Both the position numbers and the translations under genes were made by a program. Shown piece by piece: positions 15,130 through 24,917 of a stretch of 64,000 nucleotides of DNA (position 1 is its first letter; each line of letters opens with the position of its first letter). The stretch spans positions 55,572,734 to 55,636,733 of the forward strand of contig CM038467.1 in the NCBI GenBank assembly GCA_021464415.1, given 5' to 3'. The notes beneath the pieces are model-generated. The model was not told the origin of the DNA and did not search any database. It saw nothing but the letters and a program-made list of their open reading frames with translations. The stretch comes from Lonicera japonica (Eukaryota > Streptophyta > Magnoliopsida > Dipsacales > Caprifoliaceae).

Positions 15130-15655
15130 TCCCGGACGAAACTATCATGAATGTCGAGATCGATGAAGACTGGAAGTTGTACTTTGACGGGGCCGCCAAT
15201 CGAAACGGAAACGGGATAGGCATCCTATTAGTCTCTCCGGACCAAACTCACTCCCCGGTATCATATCGTCTGGACTTTTTCTGCACCAACAACATGGCCG
15301 AATATGAAGCCTGCATACTCGGGTTAGAGATCGCGCTTCAAAGGGGTATAAAGAGAATACAGGTATACGGAGATTCAGCACTAGTGGTCCACCAAGTTCT
15401 GAAGGAATGGAAGATCAGAGATGAGAAATTAGTCCCTTACCTCGCCCGACTGGAGGATGTCGCGGGAAAGTTCGAGCATGCGGAGTTTTACTATGTCCCC
15501 AGGTCTCAGAACAGTTTTGCTGACGCACTGGCAACCCTGGCATCTATGATCGATATCCCGGAGGGGTTGAAAGAAATAACTCTTACAGTACAAAAGAAAT
15601 CAGGACCAGCACACTGCATGGCCTTGGAGGTAGGGAATAAAGAGGAAGGGGACTC
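15130..15655 (+). pseudogene. Second RNase H (aRNH) domain of the Tat pol
   Basis: A second RNase H fold lies downstream of the first: WKLYFDGAANRNG at about 15172, then NNMAEYEACILGLE near 15290, YGDSALV near 15365 and a C-terminal RSQNSFADALATLAS. The D-E-D pattern of catalytic acids is visible. Plant Tat elements are known to have gained an archaeal-like RNase H at this position, between RNase H and integrase. It is in frame with the reverse transcriptase. A one-base frameshift near 15655 separates it from integrase. Confidence 0.88.
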
Positions 15656-16906
15656 GACCCTTGGTTTTACGATATTTGGAACCTGTTAAAAAATCACCAG
15701 TATCCCGAGCAAACAGACAAGAAAACACGGGTCACACTCAGGAGATTAGCATCAGGGTTCATACTTTGTGCCGGCAGGCTATATAAGAGGAACTACGATG
15801 GGACCCATCTCCAATATCTCGCGGAAGAAGAGTCCGTCAAAGTAATGGATCAGATACATGGGGGCGATTGTGGACCTCACATGAGCGGACATACACTTGC
15901 CCGCAAGATTATCAGACAAAGCTATTACTGGTCTACCCTGCAGAACGACTGCGTTAATCACGTACGCCATTGCCACAAATGCCAAATCTATGCTAAATCT
16001 CAGAAACTTCCACCAAAAGAGCTGTACAGCATGACTGCTCCCTGACCTTTCGCGACTTGGGGAATTGACATCATCGAAAAGATTTCACCGAAAGCCAACA
16101 ATGGCCATGAATTCATACTAGTGGCCATCGACTACTTCACCAAATGGGTGGAAGCCGAGTCATTCCAAACCATTTACGCTAGAAAAGTTGCCCGATTCAT
16201 CCGACGAAACATCATCTGCCGGTATGGGGTCCCACATGAGATCATCTCGGATAATGGCACTCACTTCAAAGGAGAGGCCAATACAGTTATGGAGGAATAC
16301 GGTATCACCCGACACAAATCTTAGCCGTATAGACCACAAACCAATGGGGCAGTTGAAGCCGCCAACAAGAATCTGAAGAATATCCTAAGCAAGATGACCG
16401 ATACCTGCCGGGACTGGCCAGAGAAATTACCATATGCATTGTGGGGATACCGCACCACCGAGAAGGTCTCCACCGGGGCAACCGCGTTTTCTCTTACATA
16501 CGGGATGGAAGCAGTCCTCCCTGTTGAGTTAGAGGTCCTCTCCCTCAGGGTATTGCTAGAGAATCAAGTCAATGAACTGGAGTGGGTCCAGGCACGTTAT
16601 AATGAGCTAGCCCTACTAGATGAAAAGAGATTGAAAGCCGCGTACCACCATCAAGGGTATCAGAAGAGAATCGCTCGAGCATTTAACGAGAAAGTGAAGA
16701 CTCGGGGTATCAATGAGAATGATATGGTATTGAAAGAAATTCGAGAGCCAGCCAGAGATCCGAGGGGTAAGTTTGGGCAGAAGTGGACAGGGTCGTATAT
16801 CGTTAAAGAGATTGATACCGGGGGCGCTGCTGTACTCGCTGATTTAGACGGACAGTTACTGCACTCACCAGTCAACATTGACCGATTGAAGAAATATTAT
16901 CAATAG
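15656..16906 (+). pseudogene. Integrase region of the 18.7-kb Tat element (broken)
   Basis: The N-terminal HHCC zinc finger is at about 15855-15995 (GPHMSGHTLARKI and CHKCQ). The catalytic core follows with GIDII near 16062, SDNGTHFKGEAN near 16247 and the acidic residue in TNGAVEAANKNL near 16345, so the D, D and E residues are all present. A C-terminal LPYALWGYRTT block and a short tail ending LKKYYQ precede the stop at 16904-16906. No chromodomain is visible, as expected for Tat. Nonsense codons lie at 16043 (TGA, in a position that is normally W) and 16322 (TAG). It would insert the DNA copy into the nuclear genome. Confidence 0.9.
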
Positions 16907-17130
16907 GCATAACATGTATAGACAAGAACTACGTAAACCTGAGCCCCCAACAAAAATTATGTTGTTTTGAAAAAATCAAGAAGGGGGAACGTAGGCAACC
17001 TGAGAAGTGACTTCAGGCCCGGTTTAAACTTTGTAGAGAAATTTATTTCCCATAAACAGTCCTTCATATATTATTAAAAAGTGGTTTAGAACACCGAAAG
17101 TTATAAAGGAGATACAACATACATAAGAGA
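16907..17130 (+). other. Spacer between convergent integrase and antisense gene
   Basis: The spacer holds no gene. It contains AAGAAGGGGGAACGTAGGC and CAACCTGAGAAGTGA, with a diverged counterpart in the older Tat element at about 36680-36715 (GGGGAAATGTTGGCAACCTG). The conserved position just after integrase suggests a retained cis element such as a sense 3' processing signal or a central polypurine tract; function unknown. Confidence 0.5.
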
Positions 17131-18387
17131 CTAATCCCTAGGGGTTGGCCACACTGGGTTCTCAGTAGCCAAATCGATTCGAGCCTCGTCCAAAATCTGA
17201 TACGCAAAAATAATGTTATCATTAGTGGCCTCAGTATCCATGAATCGGAACCACTCCATTTGAAAAGGGTTGTCAATCAGTTCTCCTTCCAGAGATTGCC
17301 AGCAAGAGCAGATAATATCAGCCCGGAGGGGCCGGGTAATACGGAAACGGGCATAGTTGAACTGACGAGTCAGTCGAGCACGCCACATCCTCTCTACCGA
17401 TAAAGAAACATGCGGGGTCACAAATTTGGACTCAGAGGAGAAGTTGTTCAGACCAAGGGAAATCTCTTGAGGAACGTTAAACTGCCGAAGAAGACGTCCG
17501 GGGAGATAAAAGGAGGTAAACTAGAGCCCGCGGAGCCGAACATAGTTCTGACCCCCAGTGCTAAGTACCATCGCCCTCAGCTTCCACCAAGGAATGTTTC
17601 ACCGGATAGCCCAAAAGTTTTCCGAAAACCACACCGTCCAATCAGAGGAAGACATGGTCAAAGCCCCAAAGAGGGGACTACGGAAGAAATGCGTCAGATT
17701 ATCGAGACGAACTCCGTTGAAACCCACCGATCGGAAATGCTCCAGCAGCCATATATATAGTAAACGCGGGCTTCCCCTAAGGAAGGGTGAGGCTCCCCTT
17801 TGAAGATCATCTAGGCCGTTTAGAGTCTCTGCAAGAACGGTCGGCACTATAGACTCCCCATTTCTAGCCTGGTAAATCAGACTCAGAATAGTCGGATCAA
17901 CACGGGAAGAGCCCGTCACCAGTAACATATCAGAAACAAGGCAGATCAGGGCCGCCGTAGTACGCCCCACACCGTAAAAGGCTCTATCTTCATAACGATG
18001 AAAGAACCTCACCATTTTATGGAGTTCAAGGAGTCCGTCGGTAATAAAACCATCACAGGTCGCTTGGGGAATGGCTAACAAAGAAATCAGCATATCTCGA
18101 GGATCGATTTCTTCTATGGGAACTGCCATTGGGAGACGAACGTCAGAACGCAACAACCAGAAAAACTCCTCATAAGTCGGACAGAGCTCATCTAGTCCAA
18201 AGCGGAAAAGATGGTCCGCAAGACTCTAGAAATACAAAGCACCTATCAGAAAGGAAAAATCGACGGGACGATGGCACCAGCCCGCTAAAGGACTAAAGGC
18301 ACTGAAGTTCAAACCATTTTCAGAAGATATCAAAGCATCTCGAGCATTGATGAAAGAAAAATCAGATTTTGTGCGATAAGAGGACAT
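17131..18387 (-). pseudogene. Antisense accessory gene A, DUF7745-like, single exon
   Basis: A single minus-strand frame of 419 codons runs from ATG at 18387 to TAG at 17131, broken only by three nonsense codons (18228-18226 TAG, near 17601 TGA, near 17524 TAG). Motifs include FGLDELCPTYEEFFWLL (about codons 58-75), PTVLAETLNGLDDL and RLLYIWLLEHF in the middle, IPWWKLRAM, and RLLRQFNVPQEISLGL towards the end. These match the pattern I know from DUF7745 proteins common in plant retroelements (FGxNELCPTIEEF, PxxLAxTYxxL, LLYxWLxxH, LALRQxGYP). Biochemical role unknown. It converges on integrase with a 224-bp gap. A diverged homologue sits at the same place in the older Tat element. The family name is from memory; the homology between the two copies is visible. 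Confidence 0.75.
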
Positions 18388-18425
18388 TTTTGGAAGGTGT
18401 GGGGATGAAGGAAGGAAGATGGGTG

Positions 18426-18471
18426 TATTTATAGCAAAAAAGAGGGTCCTGTACTTGTTTGTCGCGCGACA
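18426..18471 (-). promoter_or_regulatory. Promoter of antisense gene A with CGCG palindrome
   Basis: On the minus strand, TATAAATA (18433-18426) lies 38 nt upstream of the ATG at 18387, and a perfect TGTCGCGCGACA (18471-18460) lies 26 nt upstream of the TATA box. A CT-rich short leader follows. The element and layout repeat those in the LTR promoter. Confidence 0.65.
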
Positions 18472-18798
18472 AACCCATTTAGGGTCACCCTATTTTTGTT
18501 TTCCTTACACATAACAGTCATTCTTGCCAAAAGAATCGCTTCTGGATGCTTTCTTGTTCTCACTTTGCTCTTTTGCAGGGGCTCTAAATACTACCGCATT
18601 ACAAGGTATGGCTCCTAAATTACTAAATCCATTTAAATTATCACAGACAGAGAATAATAGTATATCATCAGACACAAATAAAGATTTTCATAAATCCAAT
18701 AAAAGAACAATTTTTAAAAAAACTACATATCTGTCTAAAAATGCCTAAATAAATACATATCTGTCCAAACTAACATTAAATGCAGGAAAGAGAAAAAG
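18472..18798. other. Spacer between antisense genes A and B
   Basis: The spacer is AT-rich and lies upstream of gene A and downstream of the gene B stop. No gene is supported; a 74-codon plus-strand open frame here is low-complexity. Polyadenylation of gene B would be expected within it, but I cannot place a signal with confidence. Confidence 0.4.
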
Positions 18799-21700
18799 CT
18801 AATCTACTCGAGCGCGTTTTGACACGCTCCCACTATCACCCGAGCCCTCCTCGGGAGTAAGATCAACCACTGGGACGCCTGGAACAGGAGAAACTGCCGC
18901 CTGGGAAGGCCCTGTGGACTGAACCGGTGCCGTAGGGCGGATCACCGAGGATCGGGATCGCCTAGAGGTCCAAATGCTACTCCTCCGAGACTCCGTCTGG
19001 GCATAAGAAGAAGTCAAGGGGTCGTCCGGCTGTAAAGAGACGTCGATAGCCCTCTGATACTCACGCATGTATGCAGGAGGGTCTTGACCGACGTACTGGA
19101 GCAGGTTCCAACTGTAGAGGTACTGGGCGTGCCAAGCTCGTAGATCCGTCACCCGTACACTCACCCGCTGAAAAAAGACATAAGATAAGAGGATCAGCAC
19201 AGTCAAAATAAATAGATATAGATATAAATGTATCAAGAGAAGTTGAAGTAGGTACCTCATCACCAGGGCGACCACCCAAGTAGTCAAAAGTATCCTCAGG
19301 AAGAGGATACTCGGGGACAGTGTATCGACGTAAACCGGCGCCCACATAAGAAATGTCTCTGGGGAGTGGGGGAAGATCTACCCACGGAATGGATGACCCT
19401 GCCAGAACAGCCGCAGAAGTGGACCCCCCCTCCTCGCGGATAAGGAATAAAAGAGGGCGAGAAGATGAGCCGCCGAGACCTGGAGATCGGGCTGGAGGCC
19501 CCATAGCAGTCTTCGGAAGAGGAGTCAGCGTGGATTAGGTACGGACACCGGGAGGATCCACCATGGCCGTCGCCCTCAAAGGAGGTACCCCACTAGAAGG
19601 AGTAGTCGCCGCAGCAGGAGGAGTCCGCCCAAACTGCTCGTAATCTGCCCCAAGGTCCTCTGCCCCAAGGTCTGCAGGCTCCCAGGACCTCTCAGAAAAT
19701 CCTGCTCTCCCCTCAGCAGCCTCGGCAGCCTAAAAAAAGACCCCTGGAGACACAGAAAGGCCGGTAGGGAACTCAAAGCCCTCAGCACGCCGCTCTTCCA
19801 CGGGTGTCGCCTGAGGTGGCTGCTCCGGAGCCGCTGTCGTACCACCTCCCTCACCCCCAGACCTATCACCACCCTCGGCAGCAGCAGGAATGTCCCTCTC
19901 CCCCTCAGGGTCCTCATCCTCGGAATCCAAGATGTTGTCCCTCTGATCGGGGACAAGTGGTAGGTGACCCGAAACTGCCCTAGCTTGGTGGATCTGTCCT
20001 CGTATATAATGGGGGTCACCCCCCAACGCCCGATACCTCTCATAGAAGACCCGTCCCCGAGTTCCCTTCGGCTCCCTCATCAAATAACGGGCAGCAAAAG
20101 CGGCGTAGTCTCCCTCCTCAGTGAACGTCCGAAAGCCAAGACCGTCCACCAAGGCCTGCACCGTCACCGGATCAATCTCGCCGGTCTGCCTCATCAGAAC
20201 CGGGGGAAATAGAGGAACTCGAGGCCACTGGGCCGGTGTGTGCTGGCGAATAAATCTTTCACCTAAGTAAAAGTGAAGGCCGTACTCATCCCTAATTAGT
20301 CACCTGGTCCTTGAGGCGGTCAGAGCATGGCCATATCCAAAATGGAGACCCAGATCACCCCAGGGGGCCCACTCAATCTACAAAGAGAACAAAAATTTTA
20401 TTTCAGTTATTTATATTCTATTTACCATTTATTTATTAAAAAGAAAGAATACTAAAGTATTTACCTACTCGTCCAGCAGGTCATGGACGGCAGTAGCACC
20501 GGTCTCTCGAGTCCGGTATACATAGGGAGCCCTGTAGTTCCCCACAATGAATCGGCGGAGAAAAGGAAACTGATCCTTGTTCTTGACAAGGAGATCCACC
20601 TGGGCGCGCCCCAGATGGGTATACGCCATGAACCAACTCTGAAGAAGAAACATAAAGAATATCAGCAATAGTCAAACAGATAAAAAGTAAAGAACTGGAA
20701 CAAAGCTAAGGGAACAAATGTATATACCTCCCACAGCAGAGAAAAGCCTTTAAGATTCAGGGCTAAGTGGCGAGAAACCTGGTCTATAGCGTCATAGAGG
20801 ACGACAAGAATAAAACCACCCCAATCGTAGTCGAACATGATGCTGAAGTCCCGGAGATAGGGCAGCCACCAGAGATGGGTCGTGTCCCCCCACGGGCCTC
20901 GAACAGATCATGAAGCGTCAGTAGAAGAAGGACGCGGGCATACTAGCGCGCCTCCTGGCGAGTCATCGGCGCTCCTGAGGCAACCAATCGAGCTCTCTCT
21001 GTGGTTAGTCGAGTAACCAAGACGGCCCGAGAAATTGTATCGCCGGAACTCCGTCGCTCTGGAAACCATCCTAATGCACCAACAATGCCCTCTGCTGTCA
21101 AACGCAAGGGGACATCAATCTATATAGGGACCCCCCTGAAGGGATCCCGGTCAGAGCAAACAAGTCGAGGGGGGTCATCGTCATCTCCCCCCCAGCTCTA
21201 GTGAAAACTGTGAGTGGTGTCCCACCAGTGACAGGCCAGAGTTGACACCAACAAAGCGGCCCTAGATACCCGCCCCGAGAGGGCATCAAAGAGAGAGCCA
21301 AAAGGAGTCGCAAGAAATAACTCCTGGACAGGAGTCGGTGCCTATCGCCACTCTAAAGAAATGGTGTTGGGGGAACCCCAACCACGGCCAACCCACTGCA
21401 GACAAAAGGAATGAGTACAGGATTATGAAGGTATTTTGGTGTAATTATGAGAGTTATAGGGTTATAAGGGTAAATTATGTAATTTTCCAAACCTGAGGGT
21501 ACTTTGGTGTAATTATGAGAGATATAGGGTTACAAGGGTAAATTATGTAATTTTCCAAAACCTGAGGGTACTTTGGTGTAATTATGAGAGATATAAGGTT
21601 ATAAGGGTAAATTATGTAATTTCCCAAACCTGAGGGTACTTTGGTGTAATTATGAGAGATATAGGGTTATAAGGGTAAATTATGTAATTTTTCAAAACCT

Positions 21701-23039
21701 GAGGGTACTTTGGTGTAATTATGAGAGATATAGGATTATAAGGGTAAATTATGTAATTTTTCAAAACCTGAGGGTACTTTGGTGTAATTATGAGAGATAT
21801 AGGGTTATAAGGGTAAATTATGTAATTTCCCAAACCTGAGGATACTTTGGTGTAATTATGAGAGATATAGGGTTATAAGGGTAAATTATGTAATTTTCCA
21901 AAACCTGAGGGTACTTTGGTGTAATTATGAAAGATATAGGGTTATAAGGGTAAATTATGTAATTTTTCAAACCTGAGGGTACTTTGGTGTAATTACGAGA
22001 GATATAAGGTTATAAGGGTAAATTATGTAATTTTCCAAAACCTGAGGGTACTTTGGTGTAATTATGAGAGATATAGGGTTATAAGGGTAAATTATGTAAT
22101 TTCCCAAACCTGAGGGTACTTTGGTGTAATTATGAGAGATATAGGGTTATAAGGGAAAATTATGTAATTTTTCAAAACCTGAGGGTACTTTGGTGTAATT
22201 ATGAGAGATATAGGGTTATAAGGGTAGATTATGTAATTTTCCAAACCTGAGGGTACTTTGGTGTAATTATGAGAGATAAAGGGTTATAAGGGTAAATTAT
22301 GTAATTTTCCAAAACCTGAGGGTACTTTGGTGTAATTATGAGAATTATAGGGTTATAAGGGTAAATTATGTAATTTTCCAAAATCTGAGGGTACTTTGGT
22401 GTAATTATGAGAGATATAGGGTTATAAGGGTAAATTATGTAATTTTCCAAACCTGAGGGTACTTTGGTGTAATTATGAGAGATATAGGATTATAAGGGTA
22501 AATTATGTAATTTTCTAAAAACTGAGGGTACTTTGGTGTAATTATGAGAGATATAGGGTTATAAGGGTAAATTATGTAATTTTCCAAACCTGAGGGTACT
22601 TTGGTGTAATTATGAGAGATATAAGGTTATGGGGGTAAAATTATGTAAAACATAAAGGGTATCACAAGTAAAAGTATGTGTTCACTAAATCGGACTTTAT
22701 TTCTAGGCAGACATACATACTAACATTGTTTAAATTACATGCAGGAAACGACAAAAATAATAGAACAGATAAATACACGAAAAGAAGACGTACCAGAGAC
22801 CGTCGACGGATCTCGTGAGAAACTGGCTCCATCAAGAGCCAAGGAATGTCCGGAACTGGAGCAGCCCGGGTCACGTCTCGGTAGACCACCGCCCGACCAC
22901 GGTCCACCCCATCCTCGCCGTACCACTCCAAGTCCTCCTAATCATCATGGTGAGGGCTGCACCGAAGGACGCCCTGAGCGTCGGTAAATGTGACCTCCTC
23001 CTGGTCACCCTCTAATCTATCTGGCTGTGCAGGATCCAT
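18799..23039 (-). pseudogene. Antisense accessory gene B, plant-mobile-domain protein, five exons (broken)
   Basis: A five-exon minus-strand model with GT-AG introns: exons 23039-22794, 21395-20728, 20638-20465, 20377-19256 and 19167-18799; introns about 1398, 89, 87 and 88 bp. Exons 1, 3, 4 and 5 are exact multiples of three; exon 2 is 668 nt and holds G-run indels. Total about 860 codons. Exons 2-4 carry plant mobile domain (PMD) signatures: ACHWWDTTHSF, GGEMTMTPLDLFALTGIPSGG split by indels, WLPYLRDF, DYDWGGFILVVLYDAID and SWFMAYTHLGRAQVDLL. Exon 4 then becomes acidic and Gly/Pro-rich. The C-terminus ends in a basic SKRARV, a possible nuclear signal. Nonsense codons occur in exon 1 (22940-22938), exon 2, the end of exon 3 and exon 4 (three). 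Grande elements (Tat) are known to carry an antisense gene for a nuclear protein here; the role of PMD proteins in retroelements is unclear. Confidence 0.78.
21425..22640 (-). repeat. Minisatellite, about 18 copies of a 68-69-bp unit, inside intron 1 of gene B
   Basis: Units begin near GAGGGTACTTTGGTGTAATT and contain GAGATATAGGGTTATAAGGG and TTATGTAATTTT. Repeat starts at 21495, 21564 and 21632 give 68-69 bp. Copies differ by a few substitutions and one-base indels (for example CCAAACC and CCAAAACC), so expansion is fairly recent. The array fills nearly all of the 1.4-kb first intron of antisense gene B. Open frames across it are repeat artefacts. Confidence 0.97.
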
Positions 23040-23161
23040 CTGAGTATGAGTAGAATATCATAAAAGTCGGAAAAGCGGCAGGGCTTCCGCACTTGGGAGA
23101 AAAGAGCTAGAGAGAGAAAGAGAAATGAGAGAATGAGGTGGAATGAGCTCAGCAAAGAGGG

Positions 23162-23244
23162 TTATATAATGGAGCAATATGTCGCGCGACATATAGCCTC
23201 TTTGTCGCGCAACAAAGAGTCCTCCCCCGAGGTGTCGCGCGACA
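23162..23244 (-). promoter_or_regulatory. Promoter of antisense gene B with three CGCG palindromes
   Basis: On the minus strand, TATATAA (23168-23162) lies about 125 nt before the ATG at 23039 and is followed by a CT-rich leader. Upstream are TGTCGCGCGACA at 23191-23180 (11 nt before TATA), a one-mismatch copy at 23214-23203 and a perfect copy at 23244-23233. This is the densest internal cluster of the motif outside the LTRs. Confidence 0.68.
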
Positions 23245-24021
23245 CTTGGCCCCCATTTTTGATTTTTTGATTTTTGCCTCGATTTATCTCACGCAGAAGG
23301 ACTTCCGAGAAGCAGTTTTCGAAAAAAATTGCTAAAAATCGCACACCCAGGATGAAAGTTCGAGGAAGACTTCCAAACCATCTCTCCTAAAATGCAAAAA
23401 CGAATTACAAACGGTTAAAGTAGTCTCTGATCTACCAGAAAGGACCGATACCATCCAATGAGAAAAAGCAAGATAAGACGGGAATATAAAAAATTGAAAG
23501 AGTAGAAAAGAGAAGAAACCCGCATGAGCGCCCAAAGCGAGCGAGAGAAACAGAAATGCAGAGTGACAGGGGGAGCCACACCAAAAGTGACAGCTAGGCC
23601 AAAATCGGCTCAGGGCTTCGTTTTGGGTGAGTAAGGCTCCTGATCACGACAAAGGGAGGAAAAGACTCCTGGTCAAAAACAGAAAAGGACAGGAAAAGTC
23701 TTTCCCAAAAGAAGGAGAAATAAGGGCATCGAAAAACAGAATACGATGTGGGCCCACCAAAAGAGAAAACTAAGAAGAAAACAGAGATTGAACTTTCAAA
23801 CAAATTTTCTTTTCAGCAGGATACAGAAGAGATGGTTTGGAAAACCTCGGGCCATCACTCTGCGGAGAGCAAGAGAAATCCGAAAACTACCTTCTGAGAG
23901 AAGTATCTTCACTCAAGAAAAACATGAGAGTAAAGTTCAGAAATATACAGGGAAACGGACATCCGGATTAGACCCCGAGAAGCTCTTTTCACCTTCGCAA
24001 GATTTACTCTCTCTCACTCTA
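23245..24021. other. 3' internal region upstream of gene B, no gene
   Basis: Purine-rich on the plus strand, with many AGAAAAG runs. Short open frames on both strands show no domain and look like composition artefacts. It separates the gene B promoter from the tandem-repeat tracts. Confidence 0.45.
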
Positions 24022-24225
24022 GCAGCCCTCTCCGGAGGCAAAATCACAATCACAAGCCCTCTCCGGAGGCAAATCATAGTCACAAGCCCTCGCCAGAGGC
24101 AAATCATAGTCACAAGCCCTCGCTAGAGGCAAATCACAATCACAAGCCCTCCCCGGAGGCAAATCACAATCACAAGCCCTCTCCGGAGGCAAATCACAAA
24201 CACAAGCCCTCGCCAGAGGCAAAAT
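24022..24225 (+). repeat. Short tandem repeat tract, 7 copies of a 30-bp unit
   Basis: Units read AGCCCTCTCCGGAGGC followed by AAATCACAATCAC, with starts at about 24024, 24055, 24085, 24115, 24145, 24175 and 24205. Each contains a CTCCGGAG palindrome or a decayed form of it. Tandem tracts here fit the known hypervariable 3' untranslated region of Tat/Ogre elements. Confidence 0.93.
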
Positions 24226-24274
24226 TACTCACGAAAAACCCTCCCAGAGGCAATTTTCTTTTCTTCTTACAGAT

Positions 24275-24700
24275 CAAAAGCCCTCCCAGAGAGGCACAGT
24301 GGAGCAACGGTAGTCCTCCCACCTGAGGCGAAAACCTCCCAGAGAGGCACAGTGTAGCAACGGTAGTCCTCCCACCTGAGGCGAAGCCCTCCCAGAGAGG
24401 CACAATGTAGCAACGGTAGTCCTCCCACCTGAGGCGAAGCCCTCCCAGAGAGGCACAGTGTAGCAACGGAAGCCCTCCCAGAGAGGCACAATGTAGCAAC
24501 GGTAGTCCTCCCACCTGAGGCGAAGCCCTCCCAGAGAGGCACAGTGTAGCAACGGTAGTCCTCCCACCTGAGGCGAAGCCCTCCTAGAGAGGCACAGTGG
24601 AGCAACAGTAGTCCTCCCACCTGAGGCGAAGCCCTCCTAGAGAGGCACAGTGGAGCAATGGTAGTCCTCCCACCTGAGGCGTAATGGTAGTCCTCCTATC
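24275..24700 (+). repeat. Tandem repeat tract, about 8 copies of a 53-bp unit
   Basis: Units contain GTAGTCCTCCCACCTGAGGC, then GAAGCCCTCCCAGAGAGGC and ACAGTGTAGCAACG. Starts at 24310, 24363, 24416, 24502, 24555, 24608 and 24661 give 53 bp, with one partial extra unit. The inverted CCTCCCACCTGAGG and CCCTCCCAGAGAGG parts could form short stems. AGCCCTC links it to the 30-bp tract next door, suggesting a common origin. Minus-strand frames here are repeat artefacts. Confidence 0.93.
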
Positions 24701-24917
24701 TGAGGCAAGTAGAGCAAATGAAAGCCCTCAAAAGAGGCAATGAGGTAACAAAAAGCCCTCTCCGGAGGCAAAGCCAAACACAAAGCCCTCTCCGGAGGTG
24801 CTCACGAACACTTTCTGCGTACACACACTCCTTTAGAGTTCATGCGGGAGCCATGGATCATGGTCTCTTCCAGTCGCCTCAATTCCTTGCAAGCAAGGAG
24901 CTTGAGTCGAGAGGGTC
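24701..24917 (+). other. End of the internal region before the 3' LTR
   Basis: A few more AGCCCTCTCCGGAGG copies appear, then unique sequence ending GAGCTTGAGTCGAGAGGGTC directly before the LTR. The terminal GAGAGGG is the only candidate polypurine tract and is weak. Confidence 0.5.

Noticed and set aside
17410..17803. Plus-strand frames of 116 and 81 codons
   Set aside because: Shadows of antisense gene A, which has homologous motifs on the minus strand.
21612..22450. 73-codon minus-strand frames of repeated NYIIYPYNPISLII units
   Set aside because: They are translations of the 68-bp minisatellite in an intron and shift frame as the unit length changes between 68 and 69 bp.
24194..24620. 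Minus-strand frames with repeated GGLPLLHCASLGG
   Set aside because: They come from the 53-bp tandem repeats in the retrotransposon 3' region; no start, domain or promoter.
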